DNA of 64,000 bases from Clostridium massiliamazoniense (GCF_001403635.1 NZ_LN879466.1:460254-524253), one strand, 5' to 3'; shown: positions 8,463 through 18,130, numbered from the stretch's first letter. A program made the numbers and translations. The notes: generated by a model not told the origin, from the letters alone.

Positions 8463-8927
8463 ATGAGTTATTTATTAGAGTGTGAAGAAAGTTTTGATTC
8501 AAGTCATTTTTTAAGAGGTCATAATGGAAAGTGTAGAAACTTACATGGACACAGATGGAGAGTAAAATATGGGCTAAAAGCTGAAAAGTTAATTGAAGGT
8601 GGAAGCTCAGATAGTATGATAATAGATTTTACAGATATTAAAAATATCATAAAAGCATATTTCAATAATTATGATCATGCTTTAATTTTAACTGATTATG
8701 AAGATATGACAGCAGAAGAAGAAAATTTTGTTAAAGCATGTGAAGCTATGAATTTTAGAATGGTGAAAATTCCATGCAGAAGTACTGCTGAAAATATGTC
8801 AAAATTATTCTTTTATGAAATGGAAGAGTTATTAAGTAAGGAGCTTGGAGAAAAAAGCTTTAAGGTTGATTATATAACAGTTTACGAAACTCCTAATAAT
8901 GCTGCAACTTATAGGGAGGACATATAA
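8463..8927 (+). CDS. queD: 6-carboxytetrahydropterin synthase
   Basis: 154 residues, first gene of the preQ1 operon. It converts dihydroneopterin triphosphate to 6-carboxytetrahydropterin. Zinc ligands are visible as H16 in FDSSHF and as H27 and H29 region in RNLHGHRW; Cys24 in NGKCRNLHGH is the catalytic cysteine; YDHALIL and the C-terminal VYETP(NN) are family motifs. aaggagagc precedes ATG 8463. The stop is directly followed by queE. Confidence 0.96.
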   Translation: MSYLLECEESFDSSHFLRGHNGKCRNLHGHRWRVKYGLKAEKLIEGGSSDSMIIDFTDIKNIIKAYFNNYDHALILTDYEDMTAEEENFVKACEAMNFRMVKIPCRSTAENMSKLFFYEMEELLSKELGEKSFKVDYITVYETPNNAATYREDI

Positions 8928-9584
8928 ATGAGAGTGGTAGAAATATTTCAAAGTATAGACGGAGAAGCAAATAGAGTTGGAACTCTTACAAACTTTATAA
9001 GACTAGCTGGATGTAATTTAAGATGTAACTATTGTGATACAGATTATGCCTTAGAAAAGACTCAAGGTGAGGAAATGTCCATAGAAGAGATAATTTCTAA
9101 ATTAGATAAGGATATTAAAAATGTTACCCTAACAGGGGGAGAACCTCTTTGGAACAAAGAAAATTCAAAGGCTTTATTAAGAGAATTAGTTAATTTAGGT
9201 TATAATATAAGCGTAGAAACTAATGGTTCAATAAATTTAAAAGAGTACATAGATGAATTTCATAATGTTTCTTTCATAGTTGACTATAAAGGGCCATCTA
9301 GTAAAATGGAACAAACTATGGATATGGAAAATTTCAATATTTTAAGACCTATAGATTGTGTTAAGTTTGTAGTTGGAAGTAAAGAAGATTTAGAAAAGAT
9401 GAAAAATATTTATAGTACTACAAAATTATCAGAAGGAAAAAGTGAAATTTTTGTAAGTCCTGTATTTGGAGATATTGAGCCTAAAGAAATAGTTGAATTT
9501 TTACTTGAAAATAAATTAGTTGATATAAGAATGCAAATTCAAATGCATAAGGTAATTTGGGATCCTATGATGAAGGGAGTTTAA
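8928..9584 (+). CDS. queE: 7-carboxy-7-deazaguanine synthase (radical SAM)
   Basis: 218 residues. It rearranges 6-carboxytetrahydropterin to 7-carboxy-7-deazaguanine using a [4Fe-4S] cluster bound by the three cysteines of [22 protein letters not shown] at the N-terminus and [12 protein letters not shown] are characteristic, as is VETNGS. The start ATG abuts the queD stop, with ggagga supplied inside queD. The Fe-S cluster must come from the SUF system, encoded 24 kb downstream in this window. Confidence 0.96.
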   Translation: MRVVEIFQSIDGEANRVGTLTNFIRLAGCNLRCNYCDTDYALEKTQGEEMSIEEIISKLDKDIKNVTLTGGEPLWNKENSKALLRELVNLGYNISVETNGSINLKEYIDEFHNVSFIVDYKGPSSKMEQTMDMENFNILRPIDCVKFVVGSKEDLEKMKNIYSTTKLSEGKSEIFVSPVFGDIEPKEIVEFLLENKLVDIRMQIQMHKVIWDPMMKGV

Positions 9585-9585
9585 T

Positions 9586-10191
9586 ATGGACAATATTTGG
9601 AATAATGAAGAAAAGGCTAAAAGAGCAGAAGAGCTAGTTAGAGAATTATTAGAATTAGTAGGTGAAAATCCTGATAGAGAGGGACTTAAAGAAACTCCTA
9701 AAAGAGTTGTTGGAATGATGAAGGAAGTTCTAGAAGGAACAAACTATACTAATGAAGAAATTGCAGAAAAGTTTGGAAAATGTTTTGGTGAAGATTATGA
9801 AGAAAAATCATCAAGCGGAATGGTAGTTATGAATGATATTCCTATATTCAGTTTCTGTGAACATCATCTAGCTTTAATGTATAACATGACTGTTACTGTA
9901 GCCTACATTCCTAAAAAGAAAGTAATTGGTCTTAGTAAAATAGCAAGAATTGCTGACATGGTTGGAAAAAGACTTCAATTACAAGAGAAAATAGGTAATG
10001 ATATAGCAGAAATAATAGCAATGGCAACAGATTGTGAAGATGTTGCAGTTTTAATAAAAGGTGAACACTCATGCATGACTGCAAGAGGTATAAAGAAACC
10101 AGGAACAGTAACTAAAACAAGTACATTTAAAGGTAGATTTAAAGAAGATATGCTTTTAAGACAAGAGTTATTAATGAATTCTCAAATTTAG
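9586..10191 (+). CDS. folE: GTP cyclohydrolase I
   Basis: 201 residues. It opens GTP to dihydroneopterin triphosphate, the first step of both folate and queuosine precursor pathways. Zn ligands are seen in FCEHHLALM and HSCMTARG; signature stretches [11 protein letters not shown] and RLQLQEKIG are intact. Placement between queE and queC ties this copy to queuosine supply. gaaggag overlaps the end of queE. Confidence 0.96.
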   Translation: MDNIWNNEEKAKRAEELVRELLELVGENPDREGLKETPKRVVGMMKEVLEGTNYTNEEIAEKFGKCFGEDYEEKSSSGMVVMNDIPIFSFCEHHLALMYNMTVTVAYIPKKKVIGLSKIARIADMVGKRLQLQEKIGNDIAEIIAMATDCEDVAVLIKGEHSCMTARGIKKPGTVTKTSTFKGRFKEDMLLRQELLMNSQI

Positions 10192-10207
10192 TTAGGAGTG
10201 ATTTTTT

Positions 10208-10867
10208 ATGAATAAAGATAAAGCACTAGTAGTTTTTAGTGGAGGACAAGATAGTACAACTTGTTTATTTTGGGCAAAGGAAAGATTTAAAGAGGTTATA
10301 GCAGTTTCTTTTGACTATGGACAAAAACATAAACAAGAATTAGATTGTGCTAAGGAAATATGTAAAAAATATGGGGTTGAGCACTATATATTAGATTTAG
10401 CTTTATTAAATCAACTTGCACCAAATTCCTTAACAAGAGTTGATATTGAAGTTGATAAAGAAAAGCCAGAAGGAGAATTACCAAATAGCTTTGTTGATGG
10501 AAGAAACCTTTTATTCTTAAGCTTTGTAGCAGTTCTTGCAAAACAAAAAGGAACAGGAACAATTATAACAGGTGTATCACAAAGTGATTTTAGTGGATAT
10601 CCAGACTGTAGAGACGTATTTATAAAATCATTAAATGTAACATTAAATTTAGCAATGGATTATGATTTTGATATACTAACACCATTAATGTGGATAGATA
10701 AAGCAGATACATGGAAAATGGCAGATGATTTAGGTGTATTAGAACTTGTAAAAAATGAAACATTAACTTGTTACAACGGAGTAAAAGGTGATGGTTGTGG
10801 AGAATGTCCATCATGTACTTTAAGAAGAAATGGATATGAAGAGTTCTTAAGAAGATATAAGAAATAA
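10208..10867 (+). CDS. queC: 7-cyano-7-deazaguanine (preQ0) synthase
   Basis: 219 residues. ATP-dependent conversion of 7-carboxy-7-deazaguanine and ammonia to preQ0. PP-loop [12 protein letters not shown] at the N-terminus binds ATP; the zinc site is made of the cysteines in [16 protein letters not shown] near the C-terminus; [14 protein letters not shown] is a family motif. taggagtg precedes ATG 10208. Confidence 0.96.
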   Translation: MNKDKALVVFSGGQDSTTCLFWAKERFKEVIAVSFDYGQKHKQELDCAKEICKKYGVEHYILDLALLNQLAPNSLTRVDIEVDKEKPEGELPNSFVDGRNLLFLSFVAVLAKQKGTGTIITGVSQSDFSGYPDCRDVFIKSLNVTLNLAMDYDFDILTPLMWIDKADTWKMADDLGVLELVKNETLTCYNGVKGDGCGECPSCTLRRNGYEEFLRRYKK

Positions 10868-10905
10868 TTTAATTTCTCACAGAATTTTGAAAGGTGGTAT
10901 ACAAA

Positions 10906-11406
10906 ATGTCAGCAGGAAGAAGTAAAGAAGAATTAGAAGGTGTAACTTTATTAGGAAATAAGGGAACTAAATATGAGTTTGGATATACTCCAGAAGTTTT
11001 AGAAACTTTTGAAAATAAACATCCAGATAATGATTACTTTGTTAAATTTAATTTCCCAGAATTCACAAGTCTTTGTCCTATAACAGGTCAACCAGACTTT
11101 GCAACAATTCATATATCATATGTTCCAAATGTAAATATGGTTGAAAGTAAATCATTAAAATTATATTTATTCAGTTTTAGAAATCATGGAGATTTCCACG
11201 AAGACTGTATGAACATAATAATGAAGGACTTAATAAAAGTAATGGACCCTAAGTATATAGAAGTTTGGGGTAAATTTACTCCAAGAGGAGGAATATCAAT
11301 AGATCCTTATTGCAACTACGGTAAACCAGGAACTATGTGGGAAAAGGTTGCTTTTGATAGACTAGTAAATCACGATTTATATCCAGAAAAAATAGATAAT
11401 AGGTAA
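10906..11406 (+). CDS. queF: NADPH-dependent 7-cyano-7-deazaguanine reductase
   Basis: 166 residues, type I QueF: reduces preQ0 to preQ1. The catalytic Cys is in [11 protein letters not shown], and the QueF signature [16 protein letters not shown] with the substrate-binding Glu follows. ATG 10906 is used because aaaggtgg lies 8 bases before it; an in-frame GTG at 10894 would fall in the ribosome site. Last gene of the operon. The product is also the riboswitch ligand, which closes a feedback loop. Confidence 0.96.
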   Translation: MSAGRSKEELEGVTLLGNKGTKYEFGYTPEVLETFENKHPDNDYFVKFNFPEFTSLCPITGQPDFATIHISYVPNVNMVESKSLKLYLFSFRNHGDFHEDCMNIIMKDLIKVMDPKYIEVWGKFTPRGGISIDPYCNYGKPGTMWEKVAFDRLVNHDLYPEKIDNR

Positions 11407-11437
11407 TTGATACCCCAAATCTTTGATTTGGTATTAA

Positions 11438-11482
11438 AAACTCTATGTAGATTTGTAGAAACATATCTATATAGAGTTTTTT
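11438..11482 (+). terminator. Terminator of the que operon
   Basis: aaactctatgtaga pairs with tctatatagagttt (one mismatch) followed by six T. A smaller hairpin on the operon end (ccaaatc/gatttgg, 11414-11431) precedes it. Confidence 0.85.
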
Positions 11483-11621
11483 ATTTAATTTATTTAAATT
11501 AACTCTCAATTTATAGAAGGTAAGGAAATTAGAAATCTTTCTGCAATTATAATGTAAATATTGGAACTGATTATAGATTTATAATTTTATTATAGGGGTT
11601 ATGGAAAGAGGAGAATTACTT

Positions 11622-12614
11622 ATGAAAAAAGTTTTAATTGGAATAGCAATTGCAGTTGTTGGTGCATGTTGTGTCGCAGGAGGATATTACTATGAAATGG
11701 CAGGAAGTAATGGACAACAATCTAGTGTATCAACTTCTAATATAGGCAATTCTACAAAGGAGAGTAACTTAGGAAGTAATAAAGAGCAAAATAATAATTC
11801 ACTTTTAGCTAAAGGTAATAATGCACCTTCAAATAATTCTAATACAAAGGAAGTAAGTTCTAATAATAATAATATAGGGACAAATGAAGAGGGAAAGTCT
11901 AATAATGTAATTAGTGGAAGTGAAGAAGGTTCTAATAATGAAAGTGGAGTTAATAATAAAGAAAGTACAAGTAAGAATGTAAGTGAAAATAACACTATAA
12001 ATAATAATAATTCAAATGAAAATAATAGTGGTGCAAAAAGTAATGGAAAAATTGAAATTATACCACCTAATGTAAATGCAGAATTTCCTTTAAGTACTGT
12101 TATTGTTAAGAATGATACTGGAAAGCCTATTTCAGATAGTGATTTAAATTATATCATGAGACAATGGATTTTAAAATGGCAATATGGTTATTATACTTTC
12201 TGCATGGCAGATGGAGCATTATGGGCTTCTCAATGGCTTGATGCAATACCAAATTCAGAACTTATAAATGCATTTATAGAAGTAAATGGAACTAAGGCAC
12301 TTAGTGAAAATATTACTGCAAATGAATTGAAAAAAGCATCTATAGCATTTACTATTAAGGTAAATGAAGGTCCTGTACCATTTTCAACAGCACAAGCAAC
12401 AAAGTATATTCAGCAAATGCTAGATCAACAAGCAGCCTATTATAAACAGACTAATCCTAAAGTGACAGCACCAATAATAACGAAGGTAGTTCTTCATGCA
12501 GGTAAGAAAGGTGCTGGACTTTATTATGTTTATACTAAGAGAATGCAAGAAGAAGGATACAAAAATCCTTATTGGTATGTATATACAAACACAGGATATG
12601 CCACAGGTGTTTAA
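11622..12614 (+). CDS. Secreted or lipid-anchored protein with Asn/Ser-rich linker, unknown
   Basis: 330 residues. ATG 11622 follows agagga; an in-frame ATG 21 bases upstream lacks a site. The N-terminus MKKVLIGIAIAVVGACC fits a lipoprotein signal (VGAC) or an uncleaved anchor. Residues about 30-145 are low-complexity Asn, Ser, Gly, Glu and Lys, typical of a wall-spanning spacer. The C-terminal about 185 residues form an unrecognised domain rich in aromatic residues (QWILKWQYGYYTF, NPYWYVYTNTGY). Function unknown; location outside the membrane is inferred. It has its own terminator. Confidence 0.75.
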   Translation: MKKVLIGIAIAVVGACCVAGGYYYEMAGSNGQQSSVSTSNIGNSTKESNLGSNKEQNNNSLLAKGNNAPSNNSNTKEVSSNNNNIGTNEEGKSNNVISGSEEGSNNESGVNNKESTSKNVSENNTINNNNSNENNSGAKSNGKIEIIPPNVNAEFPLSTVIVKNDTGKPISDSDLNYIMRQWILKWQYGYYTFCMADGALWASQWLDAIPNSELINAFIEVNGTKALSENITANELKKASIAFTIKVNEGPVPFSTAQATKYIQQMLDQQAAYYKQTNPKVTAPIITKVVLHAGKKGAGLYYVYTKRMQEEGYKNPYWYVYTNTGYATGV

Positions 12615-12640
12615 TAATTATATAGATTTAAAAGGAGAAG

Positions 12641-12674
12641 GTTATATAATTTGAAAAAGTTATATAACTTTTTT
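12641..12674 (+). terminator. Terminator
   Basis: gttatataa (12641-12649) pairs with ttatataac (12660-12668), then six T. Confidence 0.8.
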
Positions 12675-12869
12675 ACTTTTACAAACATTTTTATTTAAAA
12701 TCTAAACATAGATTAATTAAGTTACAGATAGTATTAAATCTATAACTTATAGTTGTTATAAAGTAACGTTTTATCAAAATATCTTTATTCACAAGTAAAT
12801 CATTTATTGTTATTATTGAAAATTATCGAGGGATTTTTAAATTAATGATAGATTAGAGGTTTTTTGAAA

Positions 12870-14102
12870 ATGAAAAAGAAAATATTTACTAAAGATGAGA
12901 TGGTATTCATAATACTTATAGGCTTAGCTTTAGGATTTAGGCAAATTGCCATGAATTTAATTACTCCTTTTGTTGGAGTATATTGTAGTTCTTTAGCTGA
13001 TGGAACTTTAACTTTAGCAGGAATAGCTTTAGGTATATTTGGTTTAACTCAAGGGTTATTTCAAATTCCTTTTGGTTCATGGAGTGATAAGTACGGATAT
13101 AAAAAGATGATTTTAGTGGGAGTTGGCATAATGATAATAGGTGTTCTTATTGCTACTTTTGCTAACAATGCTTATGTATTTGTGGCAGCGAGAGCACTTC
13201 AAGGAGCAGGAGCTATAACTTCAGCTGGTTATGCTTGGCTTTCAGGAAGTATAAGCTTTGAAAAAAGGGCAGATGCTATAAGTATAGTTGGAGTAATTGT
13301 TGGAATATCATCAGCCTGTGCTCTGGGTGGAGGACCTATATTAAGAGAATTTATGTCAGTAAGGGAATTATTAATGTTATCATCTATAGTAATAATAATC
13401 ATGTTTTTCTTGATTTTATTTTTCTTAAAGGATTTAGAAAAAGAGAAGGATAGAAATGAGGAAAAACAAGAAAAAGTAAAGATAGAAAAAGGAGAAGGAA
13501 GTGCATATTTAAGAAAGATATTAAAAAATAAATGTTATTTAGGAATAATAGTAGTAGCTTTTATAAATGGTTTTGTAGGAATATCAGGGATGTTTATAAT
13601 TCCTGAATATGTAAGCAGAATAACAAGTATTCAAAATATGTGGATGGTATTTACTCCAGCCATAATAATAGCTGTTATAATAATGAGATTTTCAACAAGG
13701 TTTATAAAAAGGGGATATGGAAAAGAACTAGCAGTGGTAGCAACTTTATGTCTTCTAGGTGGAACTTTATTATTTCTAGGAAGTAGCAGAATAATATTTG
13801 TAGGTTTTGGAGCTTTAGTAATTCTTACAGGGTATAATATATTATTTAGTTTAATACCAACAACAGTAAATTTAATATCTATAAATAAATTTAGAGGAGT
13901 AGCCAATGGAGCTGCTAATTTATCTTTTTATGTAGGAGATTTTATAGGGACAACTACTATAGGAGCATTGTGGAATAAACATTCAAATTTAGCACTTTAC
14001 GTATTGATTTTTGGATCATTTCTAGCGGTATTATTTAGTATTTTTATAATACCAACATTTAAGAAAATACAAGAAGTTAAGGAAGATGTAAAAGTGGCAT
14101 AA
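12870..14102 (+). CDS. MFS transporter
   Basis: 410 residues with about 12 membrane segments. The loop motif GSWSDKYGYKKMILVG between helices 2 and 3 is the MFS A-motif, and RALQGAGA in helix 4 resembles the drug-exporter motif. Charged central loop at about 190-215. Substrate unknown; drug or sugar export are both possible. ATG 12870 has tagagg 10 bases upstream; a TTG two codons earlier is closer to the site and cannot be excluded. It is followed by a repeat-derived terminator. Confidence 0.85.
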   Translation: MKKKIFTKDEMVFIILIGLALGFRQIAMNLITPFVGVYCSSLADGTLTLAGIALGIFGLTQGLFQIPFGSWSDKYGYKKMILVGVGIMIIGVLIATFANNAYVFVAARALQGAGAITSAGYAWLSGSISFEKRADAISIVGVIVGISSACALGGGPILREFMSVRELLMLSSIVIIIMFFLILFFLKDLEKEKDRNEEKQEKVKIEKGEGSAYLRKILKNKCYLGIIVVAFINGFVGISGMFIIPEYVSRITSIQNMWMVFTPAIIIAVIIMRFSTRFIKRGYGKELAVVATLCLLGGTLLFLGSSRIIFVGFGALVILTGYNILFSLIPTTVNLISINKFRGVANGAANLSFYVGDFIGTTTIGALWNKHSNLALYVLIFGSFLAVLFSIFIIPTFKKIQEVKEDVKVA

Positions 14103-14120
14103 AAGTAGTTAATCAAAACT

Positions 14121-14203
14121 TAAGCGAGTGGTCATAACTGATGAATCTATATAGCATCTAAAAAGCAAAGAGGATGTATCATAATTTGGTACATCCTCTT
14201 TTG
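14121..14203 (+). repeat. Module P repeat, right half, with terminator
   Basis: gcgagtggtcata, tgatgaatctatatagc and the stem agaggatgtatc/ggtacatcctct plus T run match the right arm of the copy at 3882-4076. The left arm is missing. It serves as the MFS gene terminator. Confidence 0.8.
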
Positions 14204-14241
14204 GATTAATTAACTTTAAGGGAGTAGGATTTATTTATATA

Positions 14242-14952
14242 TTAATCTAAAATAGCTTTTCTCATTTCTAGAACTAAGAAATGGGAGTTGCTTTTAGCAT
14301 TAATAGTTAAGTTTTCTTCAACTATTTCCATAGCATCTCTTTCATTAAGTTTAACAGAATTAATTATAGAATCACCTTCAATTTGAACTAAGTATGCTTG
14401 TCTATTTTTAGCAACATCAAAAGTAGCAGTTTTACCTTCTTCTAGGTAAAGTGAGTAGATGTTCATATCTTGGTGAATTTTTATAGGAGCATCTCCTTCA
14501 GTTGATGAAACCATATGGAGCCAGTTATTAACTCTGTCATCCCAATTGAATTTCATATCACCATAGTTAGGTTGGTAGTTCTTAGCATCAGGGTAAATCC
14601 AAATTTGAAGTAATCTTAAATCATCTTTTTCTTCCATATTATACTCACTATGATAAACACCTGTACCAGCACTCATGTATTGAACTTCTCCACGCTCAAG
14701 AGTTCTTTCATTGCCCATACTATCTTTATGAGTTAATTTACCAGAAACTAAGTAAGTAACTATTTCCATGTCTCTATGAGGATGTGTAGGGAATCCACTT
14801 TGTGGATGAATTATGTCATCATTAAGAACTCTAAGAGAACCAAAATTTATATTAAGTGGATTGTAGTATTCAGCAAATGAAAAGTGGAATGAGCTTTCAA
14901 GCCAACCTAGATTACTTTTACCCATATTTTTGTTATAAATTTTTTTTATCAT
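14242..14952 (-). CDS. Pirin-family cupin protein (quercetinase-like)
   Basis: 236 residues. ATG 14952 follows aaaggag on the minus strand; the upstream in-frame ATG would swallow that site. The N-terminal cupin keeps all four metal ligands at the positions known for pirins: His57, His59, His101 and Glu103 (HPHRDMEIVTY and GTGVYHSEYN). Bacterial pirins can act as quercetin 2,3-dioxygenases or bind metabolic enzymes. Immediately upstream of the ribosome site lies an inverted repeat identical in core to the one before the marR gene, so the regulator at 15131-15562 probably controls it. Confidence 0.93.
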   Translation of the reverse strand: MIKKIYNKNMGKSNLGWLESSFHFSFAEYYNPLNINFGSLRVLNDDIIHPQSGFPTHPHRDMEIVTYLVSGKLTHKDSMGNERTLERGEVQYMSAGTGVYHSEYNMEEKDDLRLLQIWIYPDAKNYQPNYGDMKFNWDDRVNNWLHMVSSTEGDAPIKIHQDMNIYSLYLEEGKTATFDVAKNRQAYLVQIEGDSIINSVKLNERDAMEIVEENLTINAKSNSHFLVLEMRKAILD

Positions 14953-14977
14953 GTGTAAGACTCCTTTATATATCAAT

Positions 14978-15007
14978 TTCAAATATCATTAATTAGTGAT
15001 ATTTGAA
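14978..15007 (-). promoter_or_regulatory. Inverted repeat operator before the pirin gene
   Basis: ttcaaatatca (14978-14988) and tgatatttgaa (14997-15007) are exact complements around ttaattag. The core atca-N8-tgat, with TAATTA centre, is shared with the palindrome before marR. Confidence 0.85.
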
Positions 15008-15130
15008 TAAAAATAAATTTCTTATTTATTATTTCTTAGTTGCGATTTATTATTCCTTTACCCTAAGGATAGTAAATGAATTTAATAATATCATTTACTT
15101 ATCCACGTAAAAGGTAAAGAGAGTATTTTC

Positions 15131-15562
15131 TTATTGTATTTTTTTTAATAATCTTATTAGTTCCTTTTTTTCTTCCTTACTTAATTTAGAAAGGCTATCA
15201 TCAATGTTTTTAAAATGGTCAGGAAGGATTCTGTTTAAAAGTTCAATTCCCTTATCAGTTATTGAAATAAAAGAAGATCTTTTATCATTTGGATTAGGAA
15301 TTTGTGTTACATATCCATCTCTTTTTAAGTTTTTTATTACAACAGTGACATTGCCAGAGGTTGTTAAAATTCCGTTTATGATGTCGCAGATTGTCAAATC
15401 TCCTTTACTATAAAGAATTTCTAAAACGCCGAATTGACCTAAGGTTAAGCCACCTTCTTTTATAGCAATTGCCTCCTTTTTAGATAGTCTGTTATTAGCT
15501 CTTCTAAAAGCAATTAAAGTGCCTAATGAAAGAATATTTTTATTTATTTTACTTTTTTCCAT
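15131..15562 (-). CDS. MarR-family transcriptional regulator
   Basis: 143 residues, winged-helix MarR fold: helix-turn-helix about 55-85 (LTICDIINGILTTSGNVTVVIKNL) and wing with PNDKRSSFISITDKG. Same direction as the pirin gene 178 bases downstream. A perfect 22-bp palindrome lies at 15571-15592, 8 bases before ATG 15562, so it should repress itself. No ribosome site precedes the ATG on the minus strand (ataaaattaagac); either a leaderless or weakly translated mRNA is likely. The inducing ligand is unknown. Confidence 0.92.
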   Translation of the reverse strand: MEKSKINKNILSLGTLIAFRRANNRLSKKEAIAIKEGGLTLGQFGVLEILYSKGDLTICDIINGILTTSGNVTVVIKNLKRDGYVTQIPNPNDKRSSFISITDKGIELLNRILPDHFKNIDDSLSKLSKEEKKELIRLLKKIQ

Positions 15563-15570
15563 GTCTTAAT

Positions 15571-15592
15571 TTTATCACTAATTAGTGATAAA
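15571..15592 (-). promoter_or_regulatory. MarR autoregulatory palindrome
   Basis: tttatcactaa / ttagtgataaa, a perfect 22-bp palindrome. Its centre atcactaattagtgat matches 14 of 16 bases at the pirin operator (14985-15000). Confidence 0.85.
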
Positions 15593-15720
15593 TTCAAGAG
15601 TGTTTTTAAAGAAAATAAATGGTAATATTCAAATATTTAAAATAATAAATTATTAATATTAGCACATAGAGGAAAAGAGCATATTGTCTTGGAAAAAGTA
15701 AAAAAGTATGGAGGGTTATT

Positions 15721-17199
15721 ATGAAACGAAGTAGTGGAATATTAATGCATATATCATCTTTACCAGGTAATTTTGGTATTGGAACCTTAGGAAAAGAAGC
15801 TTATAAGTTTGTAGATTTTTTAAAAAATTCAGGGCAAAGTTATTGGCAGATACTACCGCTAGGTCATACTAGTTATGGAGATTCACCATATCAATGTTTT
15901 TCAGCTTTTGCAGGAAATCCATATTTTATAGATTTTGATTTATTAGAAGAAGAAAATCTACTCTTAAAAGAAGATTACATTAATATAGATTATGGAAATG
16001 ATGAAAATAAAATAGATTATGGAAAGATATATTATGAAAGAAAAAATATTTTAAAGAAGGCTTATAAAAATTTTTTGAACAAAAACCAGCAATTATTCAC
16101 TAAGTTTAAGGAAGAAAATTACTTTTGGTTAGAAGATTATAGTTTATATATGGCTATAAAAGAAGAGTTTAATTTAAAATCATGGCAACAATGGGATGAA
16201 GATATAAGAATAAGAAAAAAGTATGTTTTAAGTTATTATAAAGTGAAGTTAAAAGATGAAATAAATTATTGGGCTTTTGTTCAATTTAAGTTTTTTGAGC
16301 AATGGAATAACTTAAAGGTTTATGCAAATAAAAAAGGAATAAAGATAATAGGAGATATCCCTATTTATGTAGCAGAAGATGGAAGCGATATTTGGGCTAA
16401 TCCCAAAATGTTTAACTTAGATGAAAATTTAAAACCAAAGGTAGTTGCAGGATGTCCTCCAGATGCTTTTGCTAAAACAGGACAATTATGGGGAAATCCT
16501 ATATATAATTGGACTTATTTAGAAAGTAATGCTTATAAGTGGTGGGTATTAAGAATAAAAGAGAGTTTTAAACTTTATGATGTGGTGAGAATTGATCATT
16601 TTAGAGGTTTTGAGTCTTATTGGGAAGTACCTTATGGAGATAAAACAGCTGAATTTGGAAGATGGGTTAAAGGACCTGGGATAAAGTTATTTAATACTAT
16701 AAAAGATAAATTAGGAAATTTAAATATAATAGCTGAAGATTTAGGATTTTTAACACAGGAAGTTATAGACTTTAAAGATGAAACAGGTTATCCAGGAATG
16801 AAAGTACTTCAATTTGCTTTTGGTTCTTACAATAGTGGATATATGCCACATAATTATGAGAAAAATTCTGTTGCTTACACAGGCACTCATGATAATGACA
16901 CCATAAAAGGATGGATAGATAAAGAAAGGAGTTCTGAAATATTTAAACAAGCTAAGGAGTATTTAGGATTAAATGAGGAGGAAGGATATAATTTTGGATT
17001 TATAAGAGGAGCATTTAGTTCAGTTAGTGATTTGGTTATAATTCCATTACAGGATTTCTTAAATTTAGGGACTGAAGCTAGAATTAACATTCCATCAACT
17101 TTAGGGGGAAACTGGACATGGAGAGTTGATAGAAAGTTATTAACAGAAGAATTAGAGAAGAAGATATATAAAATTACTGAGTTATATGGAAGATTATAA
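15721..17199 (+). CDS. malQ: 4-alpha-glucanotransferase (amylomaltase, GH77)
   Basis: 492 residues, the normal length. Transfers glucan segments between malto-oligosaccharides in the cytoplasm. Seen: SGILMHISSLPGNFGIG at the start, the acceptor-side GDSPYQCFSAFAGNPY, nucleophile Asp in VVRIDHFRGFESYW, the acid Glu in IIAEDLG, and GTHDNDTIKGW. ATG 15721 follows ggagg. No other maltose genes adjoin it, so it is a stand-alone copy. No catabolite-control site was identified immediately upstream. Confidence 0.96.
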   Translation: MKRSSGILMHISSLPGNFGIGTLGKEAYKFVDFLKNSGQSYWQILPLGHTSYGDSPYQCFSAFAGNPYFIDFDLLEEENLLLKEDYINIDYGNDENKIDYGKIYYERKNILKKAYKNFLNKNQQLFTKFKEENYFWLEDYSLYMAIKEEFNLKSWQQWDEDIRIRKKYVLSYYKVKLKDEINYWAFVQFKFFEQWNNLKVYANKKGIKIIGDIPIYVAEDGSDIWANPKMFNLDENLKPKVVAGCPPDAFAKTGQLWGNPIYNWTYLESNAYKWWVLRIKESFKLYDVVRIDHFRGFESYWEVPYGDKTAEFGRWVKGPGIKLFNTIKDKLGNLNIIAEDLGFLTQEVIDFKDETGYPGMKVLQFAFGSYNSGYMPHNYEKNSVAYTGTHDNDTIKGWIDKERSSEIFKQAKEYLGLNEEEGYNFGFIRGAFSSVSDLVIIPLQDFLNLGTEARINIPSTLGGNWTWRVDRKLLTEELEKKIYKITELYGRL

Positions 17200-17321
17200 A
17201 AAATATTAAATTTTAAAATAATTATTTATTGTTTTTCAATAAAAACATGTTGAAAATGACAAAAGAAGTTGTTATACTTAAAGCAAATAAAGAAATAAGT
17301 GATGTTGGGGGAGGAAAACTA

Positions 17322-17543
17322 ATGAAAAAAAATATTTTATATTCAAGTCCATTTATTATAGCTTTTCTTTGTATAGTAGCATTTAATTTAATTGGGAGTA
17401 AGATTATGCCAGATGGAACATTAGTAGAACCATTTTTCTTAATTCCTATAGCATATATATTCTTTTTTATTGGAATTATGGGTCTTGTAGGAAGAGGAAT
17501 TTTTTCTATAGTGAGTTCATTTAAAAATAAAAAAGTTATTTAG
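17322..17543 (+). CDS. Small membrane protein, DUF3955-like
   Basis: 73 residues with two membrane segments (about 8-27 and 41-62) separated by a loop containing MPDGTLVEPFFLIPIAY. That loop (dGtL.EPFfLIP) is the pattern I recall for DUF3955; identification is tentative. ATG 17322 follows gggggagg; a longer frame upstream has no site. Function unknown. A repeat-derived terminator follows at once. Confidence 0.8.
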   Translation: MKKNILYSSPFIIAFLCIVAFNLIGSKIMPDGTLVEPFFLIPIAYIFFFIGIMGLVGRGIFSIVSSFKNKKVI

Positions 17544-17566
17544 CAAAGATATTTAAGAAGAAAGAT

Positions 17567-18130
17567 AGAGGATATATCAAATTATAGATACATCCTCTCT
17601 GCCTTTTATCTAGCTATATAGGTTCATCATTTGTGACCACTCACCTACGTAAAGAAGATCTAATATTTTTTCTTATAATAGTTTCTAAAATTTCCAAACT
17701 CACTTTGTTTGACTGACAGTCCAAATCTATGATTTGGTAACTGGAAGTTACTCAGTGCGTTTAGCACTGAGCTTCTTTTAAAAGGAAACTCGACTCGCCT
17801 TGCTCGCTGAGTAAGTTCCTATAACTAAATCAAGATTTAGATAGTCACTTACGAAACTATTGTTCAAAAATAAAGAGCTTCTAGTACTAGTTCAATGGTC
17901 ACAGCATTTTGTACCTATATAGCTATCTCGGCAGATAAAAAAATACATTTATCTCATAGCTAGAGGCTGTAATACTTCTATCTTCTATAAGTAGGAGATA
18001 AATAGCCTTACGCTTCTAGATAACTACGACTAAGCATTCAGATGGAGTTAAAAAACTCCACCTGAATTAAGTTTACGTTTATAATTTATAAAAGTAATAT
18101 AAAAGGTGCTGATTTGATACAGCACCCTTT
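17567..18130. repeat. Composite repeat P+M, copy 1 (564 bases)
   Basis: Order on the plus strand: stem agaggatatatc/gatacatcctct; ctgcc...gtgacca arm of module P; an internal domain (about 17655-17875) with its own hairpins (tagtttc/gaaacta, ccaaatc/gatttgg, ctcagtg/cactgag, ctaaatc/gatttag); the other P arm ending cggcag (17931-17936); module M (about 17950-18085); and a terminal stem ggtgctg/cagcacc with T run. A near-identical copy, same orientation, lies at 53285-53845. No open reading frame of note. Fills the whole gap between 17544 and 18194. Confidence 0.92.

Noticed and set aside
11690-11995. Leu-rich minus-strand frame of 101 codons
   Set aside because: Produced by the Asn/Ser/Gly low-complexity linker of the plus-strand gene.
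17567-18130. Insertion sequence
   Set aside because: No transposase frame on either strand; at most a non-autonomous element.
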